Shown piece after piece: positions 8,761-18,517 of a stretch of DNA of 64,000 nt. A program made the translations under genes and the position numbers. The stretch spans positions 3,327,649-3,391,648 of the forward strand of contig CP075368.1 of the NCBI GenBank assembly GCA_019454185.1. The letters are read 5' to 3'. Each line of letters begins with the position of its first letter. Position 1 is the stretch's first letter. Source of the stretch: Phycisphaeraceae bacterium (GTDB lineage: Bacteria > Planctomycetota > Phycisphaerae > Phycisphaerales > UBA1924). The notes beneath the pieces were generated by a model. The model was not told where the DNA came from. It made no database searches and saw only the letters and a list, made by a program, of their open reading frames with translations.

Positions 8761-11238
8761 TTATCGTGTGCGAGCGCGTGCCTCGGCGTTCGTTCCTGAT
8801 CTTGTCGCGCCGTTCACGAGTGATTCGCTCCATATCCAGCCATCGGTGGCGGTGACGCCCCACGATCGTCCTTCGTCGAGCCAGATGCCGCGCCAGTGCT
8901 GCATGCGCGGGTCGGCGGATCTTCTCTGTCCGGTTGATTGGTGGACGCTTTCGGGCTCGGTGTGAAAGAGAAGATCGACGGCCTCGCGGATCGCGCTGCC
9001 GTGGTGGGGCATTTCGAGCACGCGGGCTCGCAGCCCGGGGTGCGAGGCGATGATGCGTGTGATCGCCTCTTGTTGGATGTCGCCGGTCAGGAGGAGCGAC
9101 GCGGGCGCTTCGGCCTTCAGGGGAGTGGGGGGTGTGGAGGGCGGGTGGAACGGGTGGACGACTGCGACGAGTGAGCGTTCGTTCGGTTCTCTGGAGGTGA
9201 AGCCATCTTCGGGCCAGATGAAGTGCACGATTGAGTCTCCGAGGGTGAGGGAATCGCCGGCGCTGATACGACGGATCGCCACGCCTCGGCGTTCGAGCTC
9301 GGCGAGGGTGCGGGCGATCTGGCCTCGTGGTGATGCGTCGGCGTGCTCGATGGTTGCGTCACCGATGAGGAGGGTGCGGAGCCCCATGGTCCGCGCGGCA
9401 TCCACGAGCCCGTTGGCGTGATCGATGTTCGGGTGGGTGAGGATGGCGAGGGGGATGCGCGTGATGCCGAGTGCGCGGGCGGCGCGGGGGAGCGTGCGTG
9501 ATCCGATGTCCGAGCGGGAGAGAGAGCCACAGTCCCAGAGCAGGGCGTCGCGTCCGGAGCGGACGATGTGGCACGAGCCGTCTCCGACGGCGAGCGAGTC
9601 GAGGCGGAGGACGACGCCGCGCGGGAGCGTGGATGTGGTTCGGAGTTCGAGACCGGTCCAGGCGATCAGGAGCAGGGTGGCGATCCAGTGGCGGGTGCTT
9701 CGCCAGCGGCCCGAGGCGCACCACCAGAGCGCGAGGGCGGCCGCTGCTCCGGCGAGCGGGATGGAGATCGGCGCGATGCGAACGAGCGAGAAGGGTGATT
9801 CGTCGAACCAGATGACCACGTCGGTGATCCACCCTCCGAGCGAGTCGATGATGCCGCCGAGGGTGTGCCCGAGCGACGGCGAGAGCAGCCCAGCCATGAC
9901 GGCGAGGAAGCCGATCCACATGAGGATGATGCACATCGGCACGACGATGAGCGTGGCGGGAACCGCGAGCAGACTGATGTTGCCGGTGTGCCACGCGATG
10001 ATCGGGAGCCCGACGAGCCAGCAGAGCAGAGAGGCCGATACGAGCGACTTTGCGCCTTCGAGCAGGCGGCCGGGGATCGTGGGGTCGGGGGTGGTGACGG
10101 TGCCTTTCAGGCGCGGGCCCCAGAGCCGATCGTGAGTCGATGTGCCGAGCCAGAGCAGGGTTGCCGTCAGGCCAACCGAGAGCTGGAAGCCGAGTGAGAA
10201 CGCGTCCGCGGGTCTCCAGAGGGCCAGGGCGCACGCGATCCAGCCGAGCAGCGCGAGGCGATCGTGGCGTCGTCCGAGCGCGTCGGCGAGCAGGAAGCAG
10301 ATCGCCATCGCCCCGGCGCGGAGGATCGGCGCTTCGGCGGGGACCACCATGAGATAGAACACGACGAGTGCGGCGACGCAGAGCGGCTCGAGCGGGCCTC
10401 TGTCGCCCAGGGTGCGGAGCGCGAGCGTGATCGACCAGACGAGCACGACGAGGTGGAAGCCGGAGATGGCCAGCACGTGCGAGAGGCCGACGCGCGTGAA
10501 GGCATCTCGGGCTGGCTCGAGCGCGGTCTCGTCTTCTCCGAGCAGGAGCGAGCGCGTCAGGGCGAGCCCTTGCGAAGGGCTCTCGTCTTCGTCTTTGGAT
10601 GGCGTCAGCGCGGCGAGCGAGCGGGCTCTGAGGCGTGATGCGAGGTGCGCGAGACTATCCCGCGGCGTCGGTGTGTGCGCGATGTGCTGGACGAGTGTGG
10701 GCGTGGTCTCGATGCTGCCGAGGCGTCGGTCTTGCGCGGCGCGGATGCGGGCGTCGGGCTCGCCGGGGTTCAGAGGTCCCTGGAGCGGGATCCAGCGACC
10801 TTGGACCTCGACGGTATCGCCCATGCGCAGCGATTCGAGGCGACCCGTGACGCGGACACGAACGGAGCCGCCATCGGTGCGGAGCGTGAAGAACTGGCGG
10901 AGGGCGGGACCGAAGGAGATGGGGCCGCGTGGATCGATGAGGCGAGGTTCATCGGCGACGGTGCCGCGGACGATACGGAGTTCGGTTGTCTCGTCGCTGG
11001 TGCTCGCGAGGTGGGCGTTGATGCGAAGGGTCCACCATGAGGCACCGAGTGTGAGGGCCGCGATGATGACGGATGAGGCGTATGCGCGGCGCTTGATGAA
11101 GCATGAAGCGAAGGCGAGCAGCGCGGCGAGGATCAGCCAGGGGGTGGGATCTGTGAGGCCGAGAGTGCGTGCCAGCGCGAACCCGCAGATGAGGCAGGCG
11201 AGCGCGGTCCAGGCACGGGCAGCAGCGTCCCATCGCAT
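8761..11238 (-). CDS. comEC: ComEC/Rec2 DNA-uptake channel protein
   Basis: An inner-membrane competence protein of 825 residues that is thought to pass single-stranded DNA into the cytoplasm. The N-terminus has hydrophobic spans and an OB-like soluble part ('GRLESLRMGDTVEVQGRW'). The middle is the multi-spanning competence domain, beginning near 'LSHVLAISGFHLVVLVWSI'. The C-terminal third is a metallo-beta-lactamase-like domain with 'LTHPNIDHANG' (His602 to His607) and a later 'MPHHGS'. All three parts are in the usual order. The ATG at 11238 was chosen; a TTG at 11277 is also in frame. The next gene upstream encodes a prepilin-like protein, consistent with but not proof of a type IV pilus/competence link. 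Confidence 0.92.
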   Translation of the reverse strand: MRWDAAARAWTALACLICGFALARTLGLTDPTPWLILAALLAFASCFIKRRAYASSVIIAALTLGASWWTLRINAHLASTSDETTELRIVRGTVADEPRLIDPRGPISFGPALRQFFTLRTDGGSVRVRVTGRLESLRMGDTVEVQGRWIPLQGPLNPGEPDARIRAAQDRRLGSIETTPTLVQHIAHTPTPRDSLAHLASRLRARSLAALTPSKDEDESPSQGLALTRSLLLGEDETALEPARDAFTRVGLSHVLAISGFHLVVLVWSITLALRTLGDRGPLEPLCVAALVVFYLMVVPAEAPILRAGAMAICFLLADALGRRHDRLALLGWIACALALWRPADAFSLGFQLSVGLTATLLWLGTSTHDRLWGPRLKGTVTTPDPTIPGRLLEGAKSLVSASLLCWLVGLPIIAWHTGNISLLAVPATLIVVPMCIILMWIGFLAVMAGLLSPSLGHTLGGIIDSLGGWITDVVIWFDESPFSLVRIAPISIPLAGAAAALALWWCASGRWRSTRHWIATLLLIAWTGLELRTTSTLPRGVVLRLDSLAVGDGSCHIVRSGRDALLWDCGSLSRSDIGSRTLPRAARALGITRIPLAILTHPNIDHANGLVDAARTMGLRTLLIGDATIEHADASPRGQIARTLAELERRGVAIRRISAGDSLTLGDSIVHFIWPEDGFTSREPNERSLVAVVHPFHPPSTPPTPLKAEAPASLLLTGDIQQEAITRIIASHPGLRARVLEMPHHGSAIREAVDLLFHTEPESVHQSTGQRRSADPRMQHWRGIWLDEGRSWGVTATDGWIWSESLVNGATRSGTNAEARARTR

Positions 11239-11323
11239 GACAGGTGCCAGCGTGGCACAAAGGGCCGGGGACGTCAAGCCGGCCGTTCAATCTGTGAGGG
11301 TGATCGGGACGGGGGGATCGGTT

Positions 11324-11486
11324 TAGAGCAGTTTCAGTCCATTCGTAGCGTCCGGAGCTGGCTGCGACTTCGCGTGGCATTGTCGGCCTGTATCGGCGTA
11401 TCACTGGGGATACGCCTGCTTCGGCCTCCGCGCCACGCTTGTCTCGCCGACGCTCCAGCCGCTACGCCTGAACTTCAACCGCTCTA
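11324..11486. repeat. 163-bp imperfect palindrome (structured element)
   Basis: The two arms mirror each other around about 11405. Matching blocks, read inward, are TAGAGC/GCTCTA, CGTAGCG/CGCTACG, GGAGC/GCTCC, GCGTGGC/GCCACGC, GGCC/GGCC and a perfect 8-bp core GGCGTATC/GATACGCC around a 6-base loop. Overall arm agreement is roughly 70 percent by eye. The stop codon of the prepilin-like gene lies inside the right arm. There is no T-run at either end, so it is more like a repeated mobile hairpin (MITE/REP type) or structured RNA than a plain terminator. Confidence 0.75.
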
Positions 11487-12677
11487 GTTGCCGCCGGAGA
11501 CGACGATGTCGTCGAAGTCGTCGAGCACGTCGATGGTTGTGGGTGTGCCCTTGCCGTCGAGGAGGTCCGCGCCGCTGCGGTTCTTGAAGTTGAGGCCGTA
11601 GGCGAGGCGCTTGGCGGTTCCGGAGGTGATGGCGTGCTTCGCGCCGGAGTCTTTCACGCCGAGGTAGACGCCATCCACGCCTGCGGAGTGGACGATGAAC
11701 CGGCCTCTGGCGGCGGTGGGTCGGATGTTGGCCACGGTCTTGGATCGGTCGTCCGGGTAGCCGGGATGGCCGAGGAGGCCGTTGAGCGTTGAGATGCGAT
11801 CGGCGTCGGAGAGCGGTGTGCCGACACCGCCGCCCAGCATGCTCTCGACGGGCATGTTGACGAACTTGGGACCGACGGCGTTTGCGGAGAGGAAGGCGGA
11901 GTTTGAGTTCCAATAGAAGCGGGCGCGCGGGCCTGTGCCTGGGGCCGGGCCGGAACTCATCCGCGCGAAATCGGTCTCAGCTGCGATGGGTTGGGTGGCG
12001 GTATCGTCCATGACCCAGGCGAGGATCGGGGTGCCGAAGGCGTCGATGAGATCGGGGAGCTGGCGCCGCGCGGCTGAGGAGACGTCAGAGTGCGGCGGGG
12101 CGGAGTTCTGGGCCTGGCGGTCGCTGCCTCGTGAGAACTGGGGCTGGTAGAACTTGTTGTCAGGGACGAAGTATGGGGCGAAGCCGTTGGTTGATACCCC
12201 GATCTTGGAGGTGTCAACGTCGACGCGCTCGGGTACGGAGCGAAGCGGGCCGACGCGCTCGGCCAGGTTCTCAGGGAGGACGGACGGCGGGGGCGCGCTG
12301 CCGCCACCACCGCCGCTCGATCCCGCTGTGGAGCGCGGGACGACGCCTCCCGCGAGGTCGAGCATGACGTTCTCCATGGAGGACATGCCCCTGCCGCTTC
12401 CGGTGCCGGCGAACTGGTCGTTGTTTCCCATTTCCGTGGGTGAGAAGTATCCCGGGAGGCGTCGCTGGTCCTGCTCGAAGCGAGAGACCGCGCTGAGGAG
12501 TTGCTGGATGAGGTTCTGGGTGGCGGTCTTGCGCGCGACGTTGCGTGCTCCGCCGAGGGCGGGGAGCAGGATCGCGGAGATGATGACGATGATGAGGATG
12601 ACGACGATGAGTTCGATGATGGTGAACGCGCGACGCGGGGCGTAGGCGGACTTCACACGCGAGATGCACTGAGCCAT
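11484..12677 (-). CDS. Prepilin-like (type II secretion/pilus) protein
   Basis: A 397-residue protein with a type III prepilin leader: two Arg then Ala|Phe at 17/18, Glu at +5, and a hydrophobic helix ('FTIIELIVVILIIVIISAIL'). After cleavage by a prepilin peptidase the helix anchors it in the inner membrane or builds a pseudopilus. The remainder is longer than a major pilin, has a Gly/Pro-rich linker near residues 120-135, and ends in a globular part with no family that I recognise. Planctomycete genomes carry many such PulG-like proteins. A strong GGGAGGGAGG precedes the ATG at 12677. The gene ends inside the palindrome at 11324-11486. Confidence 0.85.
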   Translation of the reverse strand: MAQCISRVKSAYAPRRAFTIIELIVVILIIVIISAILLPALGGARNVARKTATQNLIQQLLSAVSRFEQDQRRLPGYFSPTEMGNNDQFAGTGSGRGMSSMENVMLDLAGGVVPRSTAGSSGGGGGSAPPPSVLPENLAERVGPLRSVPERVDVDTSKIGVSTNGFAPYFVPDNKFYQPQFSRGSDRQAQNSAPPHSDVSSAARRQLPDLIDAFGTPILAWVMDDTATQPIAAETDFARMSSGPAPGTGPRARFYWNSNSAFLSANAVGPKFVNMPVESMLGGGVGTPLSDADRISTLNGLLGHPGYPDDRSKTVANIRPTAARGRFIVHSAGVDGVYLGVKDSGAKHAITSGTAKRLAYGLNFKNRSGADLLDGKGTPTTIDVLDDFDDIVVSGGN

Positions 12678-12871
12678 GCGGCCTCCCTCCCCTGCGCCGG
12701 TACACGCCGCGCAGGGGGATGCTGTATCCACCGCCCTCTTCTCTCCCTTTCGACGGTGATGGCCGTCGTGTTGCTCCGCGATTGCCGGAAAGCGGGCGAT
12801 AGGGGAGAGAAGAACCCAAACACACACCGGCTTAGGAAGTGTAGCGGAGGAGCGGCAGGGGGGCGAGAGGG

Positions 12872-15205
12872 TCAGCAGCTGGTGCCGAAGGCGTCCATGA
12901 AGTCGAGGAAATCGATGATGTCGATGATGGTGTCGCCGTTGAGGTCGGGGTTGCCGAGTGTGCCGCAGGGAGCGGGGAGTTGGTCGCACTGGCCGAAGTC
13001 GTCGAAGAAATCGAGAAAATCGAGGATGTCGACGATGGTGTCGCCGGTGTAGTCGGCGGGGCAGGCAGGGGCGTTGCAGGTTTGGCGAGCGAAGAACCCG
13101 GCGGCGGTGCCCGCTGCGATCTGGAAGCCGCCTGCTACGACGATGTCTCCGTCGGGCAGGAGATCGATCGCGGTCACGGGGGGATTCGGTCCGTCACCAA
13201 GCGAGGACCACGATGTGCCATCCCACACGGCGATGCCGCGGATCTGCGAGCCGCCTGCTATGGTGAATGCACCCCCTGCGAGCAGTCGTCCATCGGGAAG
13301 GACTTTCAGGGCTTCGACGATGTGATTCATGCCTGAGCCCATCGGGTGCCAGGTTGCGCCATCCCAGCGAGCGATGCGTGAGAGCCCTGTGATCGCGCCT
13401 GATGCCGAGAAGTTTCCACCGGCGATCAGATCTCCATTCGGCATGACAGCGAGTGACCAGACATCGCCGTTGAGGCCTGCGCCGAGCGCGGTCCATTCGG
13501 AGCCGTTCCATCGCGCGATGCGGTTCGCGGGGATGGCCCCCGCGCTGGTGAATGAGCCGCCGACGTAGATGTCATCGGTCATGCCGATCGCAACCGCATC
13601 GGTGGAGTTGTTGACTCCGGTTCCGACCACTGTCCACGCGGAGCCGTCCCACCGTGCGATATGCCCGTGCGAGAAGAGAGAGCCCGCGGCGTAGATGTCG
13701 CCGCCTGACGTGACGACCAGGTCTCGCACGATGCCGAAGCCGAGGCCGGTGCCGACGGGCGACCATGTGGAACCGTTCCATCGGTTGACGTTTGAGACCA
13801 TGAAGGGCGCGGAGCCACCAGCGATGACATCGCCGTTGGGCATGCGCGCGAGCGCGTTGCAGGCATCTGCGGGGAAGCTGCCGATGGCGGACCACTCGCC
13901 GTTCTGCCAGCGAGAGACGTAGCGCACGTCCGCGTCGCCAGCGGAAAGATGGCCGCCTCCGACGATGACGCTGCCGTCGGGCATGGCGAGCACGGCGCTC
14001 GTGGTGACGTTGATGCCTCGACCCATGCGGGTGAAGCCTGTTCCGTCGTGCTGGGCGATGAGCGTTGCGGCTTTCTGTCCTGGGCCTGTCGCGAGGATGC
14101 CGCTGCCGCCTGTTGTGTAGAACCAGCCGCCGACGGCGTAGCGTCCGTCGGGAAGCGTGCCGATGCAAGTGACCTTCTGTGCGAGGCCGTTGCCTCCGCC
14201 GGGGGAGGGGATGGCGACCCATGTTGAGCCGTTCCATCGCGCGATGTAATTTGAGTCCGCGCCTCCGGCGGCGGTGAACCCGCCCCCTGCGAGGATGTTT
14301 CCGGAGGGGAGGATGGCAAGCGATTCAACAGGGCCGTTCATGCCTGAGCCGATCGCGCTCCATGCGGAGCCGTTCCAGCGCGCGATCCGGTTGATGGGCG
14401 CTGCGCCGGAGGCGGTGAACGATCCGCCCGCGATGATGTCGCCCGAGGGGTGCGTCGCGAGCGCGAAGACGGTGGTGGATCCGGCGACGCCGAGTCCGGC
14501 ATCCATCGCGCTCCATACGGAGCCGTTCCATCGCGCGACGTTCAGTGCGGCGGCCGCGCCGGCCTGCGTAAATGTGCCTCCGGCGACGAATCCGCCTGCG
14601 GGGTGGGGGGCGAGCGTGCGCACGATCGCACCGGTGTCCGGCATTCCGGTTCCGAGGGCGACCCATGCGGAGCCGTTCCATCGGGCAACACCGTTGGCGG
14701 GCGCGCCGAAGGAGGTGTGGAAGCTGCCCCCTGCGATAATGTCGCCTGCGGTGGTGATGGTCAGTGCGTAAATGTTGCCTGTGATGCCGGAGCCCACGGG
14801 GAGCCACGCTGTGCCGTTCCACTTCGCGACGTTGTTGAGGGGCGTTGCGCCCGAGATCGTGAACTGGCCAGCGGCGACGAGCTCGTTGTCGGGCGTGACC
14901 ACGAGCGCGCGGACGCGTTCTCCAAAGGTTCCAAGCCCTTCGCCGATCTGTGACCACTCGCTTCCATCCCAGAACGCGACGCGGTTCACAAGCCCCTCAC
15001 CTGCGACGTTGAACTCTCCGGCGACGGCGTAGCCCATCGGGCGCGGGCCGGGGCCGTCGGGATCCCACGCGACGATTGCGTGGGCAAAGTTGTTGATACC
15101 GGGGATGCCGCCCTCGGAGACCCATGCCGGGTCGCACTGTGCGGCGGCGTGCGAAGCCATGCCCGCGATGGCAATGGAGGACAGAATGGCTCTTTGAAGA
15201 CGCAT
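12872..15205 (-). CDS. Secreted beta-propeller-like repeat protein with GC-dockerin
   Basis: A 777-residue exported protein. The signal peptide ends near residue 22 ('ASHAAAQ'). The body has about 13 units of roughly 43 residues, each with a core like 'ARWNGSAWSAIGSGM' and 'AGGSFTASG', the spacing and Trp pattern of propeller-like surface repeats. The last 63 residues (715-777) are the dockerin module with two Ca-binding loops ('DYTGDTIVDILDFLDFF' and 'DLNGDTIIDIIDFLDFM'); here it ends Ser-Cys rather than Gly-Cys. AAGGAGA precedes the ATG. No catalytic motif is visible; an adhesive or structural role at the cell surface is inferred. It is the first in the run of similar-ended genes. Confidence 0.85.
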   Translation of the reverse strand: MRLQRAILSSIAIAGMASHAAAQCDPAWVSEGGIPGINNFAHAIVAWDPDGPGPRPMGYAVAGEFNVAGEGLVNRVAFWDGSEWSQIGEGLGTFGERVRALVVTPDNELVAAGQFTISGATPLNNVAKWNGTAWLPVGSGITGNIYALTITTAGDIIAGGSFHTSFGAPANGVARWNGSAWVALGTGMPDTGAIVRTLAPHPAGGFVAGGTFTQAGAAAALNVARWNGSVWSAMDAGLGVAGSTTVFALATHPSGDIIAGGSFTASGAAPINRIARWNGSAWSAIGSGMNGPVESLAILPSGNILAGGGFTAAGGADSNYIARWNGSTWVAIPSPGGGNGLAQKVTCIGTLPDGRYAVGGWFYTTGGSGILATGPGQKAATLIAQHDGTGFTRMGRGINVTTSAVLAMPDGSVIVGGGHLSAGDADVRYVSRWQNGEWSAIGSFPADACNALARMPNGDVIAGGSAPFMVSNVNRWNGSTWSPVGTGLGFGIVRDLVVTSGGDIYAAGSLFSHGHIARWDGSAWTVVGTGVNNSTDAVAIGMTDDIYVGGSFTSAGAIPANRIARWNGSEWTALGAGLNGDVWSLAVMPNGDLIAGGNFSASGAITGLSRIARWDGATWHPMGSGMNHIVEALKVLPDGRLLAGGAFTIAGGSQIRGIAVWDGTSWSSLGDGPNPPVTAIDLLPDGDIVVAGGFQIAAGTAAGFFARQTCNAPACPADYTGDTIVDILDFLDFFDDFGQCDQLPAPCGTLGNPDLNGDTIIDIIDFLDFMDAFGTSC

Positions 15206-15287
15206 ATCACTTTCTCCTTCCAACCGGTCAACGCGCGGTCTCTCCCGATACTCATGCGGAACCGCGATGGGACTCCGCATGCATTTT

Positions 15288-15315
15288 ATTATCGAGAGAA
15301 CAGATGCGTAGCCAA
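15288..15315 (-). promoter_or_regulatory. Candidate promoter for the 777-residue protein
   Basis: On the minus strand TTGGCT and GATAAT are 16 bases apart, in an AT-rich patch about 85 bases before the ATG at 15205. Motif match only. Confidence 0.4.
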
Positions 15316-15435
15316 AGTCCCAGAGACCGGGGGTTGGGCGTGCGGGCTGGCTTGCGGCTTGGGAGCAGTATGGTTGTGCGAGATTCCATCTGCGTGGTGG
15401 GGCGTGGTTCTGTGACGGGGAGAGAGATGGTCGAG

Positions 15436-15577
15436 GCGGTCAACATCCCCGTCCGAACGCGTCAAGGAAGTCGAGGAAATCGAGGATGTCGATGATGGTG
15501 TCGCCGTTGACATCGGGGTTGCCGAGTGTGCCGCAGGGGGCGGGGAGTTGGTCGCACTGGCCGAAGTCGTTGAAGAA
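15436..15577 (-). repeat. Near-identical dockerin-coding copy 1
   Basis: This 142-bp block differs from the one at 18518-18659 at only about five positions, including a few bases beyond the stop codon. It encodes most of the dockerin module of the 991-residue protein. The identity is far higher than in the rest of the two genes, pointing to recent gene conversion or duplication. Confidence 0.9.
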
Positions 15578-18415
15578 CGCGAAGAAGTCTTCGTCATCGA
15601 CACGTGTGTCTCCGTTGAAGTCCGCTGGGCAGACTGGTCCGGGCGGCACGCGGACGATGGGCGAGATCACACTTCCGCAGTCGTTCGTCACGACGCAGTC
15701 GTACTCACCATCCTCGTTTGGCGAGAGAGCTGAGAGCACGAGCGTGGGGTCGGCGGGGGAGTGGACGACTCCCCACGGGAAGATACCGGGCGTGAGCGGC
15801 ACGCCGTTGCGTCGCCATCTGTACCTGAGATCGCCACCGGCTACGGCCCTCACCGTCAATCCCGCAGCCCGTGAGGTGGGGTTGAGGCGAGCTTCGGGCT
15901 CATCTGCAAGAATCGGAGGGCCGACCATCCAGCGAGCCAGGCCGCGTGAGGGGCGGGCCTCACTCTCGGGATACGGCCTGATCACGAGTGTCTCGAAGTC
16001 GCCACAGAATGACAGGATGGCCCGATCGTCGGTGATCGCGTATGAGTGGATTGAGGAGATGACAGTATCGTCGTAGAGGATCCCATCCTCTATTACCTGC
16101 CAGAACGGTCCTCCAACGAGTTCGAGTGGTTGTGGAAGTCCCCGTGCACCAATGTGGTACGTTGTTCCCCCGCCTGCATACGCGAGCACCGGGCTGGCCG
16201 GACCAATGCCGTCGGGATCGTGGACCGTATGGAGCCGAGATGGCGGAGGACCCATCCAGGTGTAATACCAACTATTCTCGAACCACCATGTGTATGTGAC
16301 GGTTTCTTTCCAGATGCCGCCGTCCCATCGATAGCCGGTGAAGTAGCGGTAATCATCGCAAGACCACCCGTTGCATATTTCCTCGTACCGCTCCGAGTAA
16401 CCGATCCACGGCTGCATCAGTTGCGGTCCGTCGCCGTCTGGGTCCGCGCTCACGACATAACTCGGGTGGTGCGTGAAAGGTGGTAATGGACCGCCTACTG
16501 CGGACCATGTTTGACCATCCCATTGCGCGAGATGCGTGATCTCCGGATCGTCCACGACCGTAAACGTCCCCACGACGAGAAGCACTGCACCTTGTGGTCC
16601 ATCCCCATCCGCGTCCATGACGTCGAGGTCGCGAATCGTGAGCGAGTTATGACTTGTGTGCGTCAGTCCGTTGCCCAGCGGCAACCACTGATCTCCGTCG
16701 AACCATGCGATCGAGCTCGCGGTATTGGTGCCGGAAGCGGTGAAGTTCCCGCGTGCGATCAGTCTGGGCGGCAACGGGCCGTCGCCGTCGAAATCGACAA
16801 CTTTGAGTTGGTCGATGCTCCCTGCATTGGTGTTTCTCACAAAGCCAGCGCCGAGCTGGAATCGGGATTCGCCGTCCCATGCCCACACGCGGACAGTCGG
16901 AGCACCCCAGGTTGCCGCCATCCGCTCGCCGAAGACGAGCAGGGGTTTCTCTGGCCCATCTCCATCGGGATCCCACACCGCGATATCCGACATGATCGAC
17001 ATGTTGATGCCGGGATCCTGGATCTCCCATTCGACGCCGTCCCAGAGAGCGAGTCGTGCGGGCAACCCGTTGTCATACGACTGCGCGCTGGAGTAGACGA
17101 GCTTGGGGCGTTGCGGGCCGGGGCCGTCCGGATCCCAAGTTGCCTGTTTCGAGTACGCCGCGTCGATGAATGGGACGGGAGTCGTCCACGTCGCGCCATC
17201 CCATGCGTACACGCCGGCACCCCGAACATCGGAAATCGTTGTCGCGTAGCGGACAGCGAGGAGTGTCTGCGGGCTGGAGAGCGGTCCGTCCGGGCTCCAC
17301 TTCCACATCCGTGTGGAATCGATGTAGGGCAGGAAGTCGATATCGCCCGCGGATCGCCACGCGATACCATCGAACGCGGCGAACCCGTTTGATGAGACGC
17401 CACCGATCGATGTGAAGTGGCCGGCGACCAGGAGTGACTCTCTCGTATCGCCGGGAGCCGTGGTTGCGGAGACTGAATAGAGCGTTGGCACGGCACCGCC
17501 GATGGCTCGCCACGTTGAACCGTCGAATCTGGCAAGGCCACGTATCTGCTCACCGATGTAGTTTGTGAATGTGCCGCATGCAACGAGTTGGCGCGGCGTG
17601 GCATCGTCGGCATCGTGATCCCAGGTGGTGACATCACGTACCGTGCCGCTCGTGAGACCCGTTCCCAGCTGTCGCCAAGAGCCGTCTTCATAGACGAGGA
17701 CGCCTCGCACGCCGGGGATACCGCTGTGGGTCGCATCACCGATCAGGAGCAGACTCGCTGTTCCGGCGGGCGTGGCGTTGATGACTTCGACAGCGAGTCT
17801 GACGGTGGTGCTGAGCTGGATGGTTTCTCCGAGCTTTGTCCAGCCGGTGGCGGTCCACATGAGCACGCTGCCTGAGGCCGAGTACGGCGCGTCCTTGCAC
17901 AGCACGATGAGCGTCTCGCGTTCTTGTCCTGAGCCGTCGGGATCCCACGAGATGATGTCCAGCACTGGCCCCGGCACGGGTCCGACGGTGTGGGCACCGG
18001 TCGTCTCCCCGGGCCTGTTCCACGGCACGGAGGAGAGGTACCAAGCGGGAGAGACGCCGTCGTGCTTCGAGCCAAGGTAGATTCGTGGATCGCCTGGCCC
18101 AGGCCCATCCGGATCCCACGCCCACATGGAATGAACCTCCGGGGCGTCCGGTCGATTGAGGAACAGCCAGTCATGTGTGCCGCGAACGACGAGTTGTTTG
18201 TCCTGAGTATAGACGACGAGTTGGGGGAGTTCGGGGCCGGCACCGTCACGATCGAGGAGTTCGACGATCCTTGCCTCGCGAGTCATCGCGGACCCGTATG
18301 ACGCCAGGTCATGGACCCATCCGCCACATTGGGCGATTGCTGCGGCAGGAGCGAGAGCGAACGGAACGAGTGCCGCGAGCGTGCGGCATCGGTGCGCTGC
18401 GTCGGGTGCTTGCAT
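15440..18415 (-). CDS. Large secreted repeat protein with Ig-like domain and GC-dockerin
   Basis: A 991-residue exported protein with a signal peptide ending near 'AAAIAQ'. The body alternates 'WDPDGPGPG'-type phrases (Trp-Asp-Pro-Asp-Gly) with 'FDGSTWRAIGG'-type units, suggesting a propeller-like fold related to that of the 777-residue neighbour. Near the end is an Ig-like domain ('GDLRYRWRRNGVPLTPG', then 'NEDGEYDCVVTNDCG'). Residues 929-991 form the dockerin module, whose first Ca loop is degenerate ('DDEDFFAFF') while the second is intact and ends Gly-Arg-Gly-Cys. A strong AGGAGG lies before the ATG at 18415. Function is unknown; surface display is inferred. Confidence 0.85.
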   Translation of the reverse strand: MQAPDAAHRCRTLAALVPFALAPAAAIAQCGGWVHDLASYGSAMTREARIVELLDRDGAGPELPQLVVYTQDKQLVVRGTHDWLFLNRPDAPEVHSMWAWDPDGPGPGDPRIYLGSKHDGVSPAWYLSSVPWNRPGETTGAHTVGPVPGPVLDIISWDPDGSGQERETLIVLCKDAPYSASGSVLMWTATGWTKLGETIQLSTTVRLAVEVINATPAGTASLLLIGDATHSGIPGVRGVLVYEDGSWRQLGTGLTSGTVRDVTTWDHDADDATPRQLVACGTFTNYIGEQIRGLARFDGSTWRAIGGAVPTLYSVSATTAPGDTRESLLVAGHFTSIGGVSSNGFAAFDGIAWRSAGDIDFLPYIDSTRMWKWSPDGPLSSPQTLLAVRYATTISDVRGAGVYAWDGATWTTPVPFIDAAYSKQATWDPDGPGPQRPKLVYSSAQSYDNGLPARLALWDGVEWEIQDPGINMSIMSDIAVWDPDGDGPEKPLLVFGERMAATWGAPTVRVWAWDGESRFQLGAGFVRNTNAGSIDQLKVVDFDGDGPLPPRLIARGNFTASGTNTASSIAWFDGDQWLPLGNGLTHTSHNSLTIRDLDVMDADGDGPQGAVLLVVGTFTVVDDPEITHLAQWDGQTWSAVGGPLPPFTHHPSYVVSADPDGDGPQLMQPWIGYSERYEEICNGWSCDDYRYFTGYRWDGGIWKETVTYTWWFENSWYYTWMGPPPSRLHTVHDPDGIGPASPVLAYAGGGTTYHIGARGLPQPLELVGGPFWQVIEDGILYDDTVISSIHSYAITDDRAILSFCGDFETLVIRPYPESEARPSRGLARWMVGPPILADEPEARLNPTSRAAGLTVRAVAGGDLRYRWRRNGVPLTPGIFPWGVVHSPADPTLVLSALSPNEDGEYDCVVTNDCGSVISPIVRVPPGPVCPADFNGDTRVDDEDFFAFFNDFGQCDQLPAPCGTLGNPDVNGDTIIDILDFLDFLDAFGRGC

Positions 18416-18517
18416 GTGTCTGCCTCCTCCTATTCCGCACGAGAACAGAAGATTCTATCAAAGTGGACCGGCATCGCTTCCGGAATCTACAGAATGTCTG
18501 TGTCTGTTGATCTCGGT

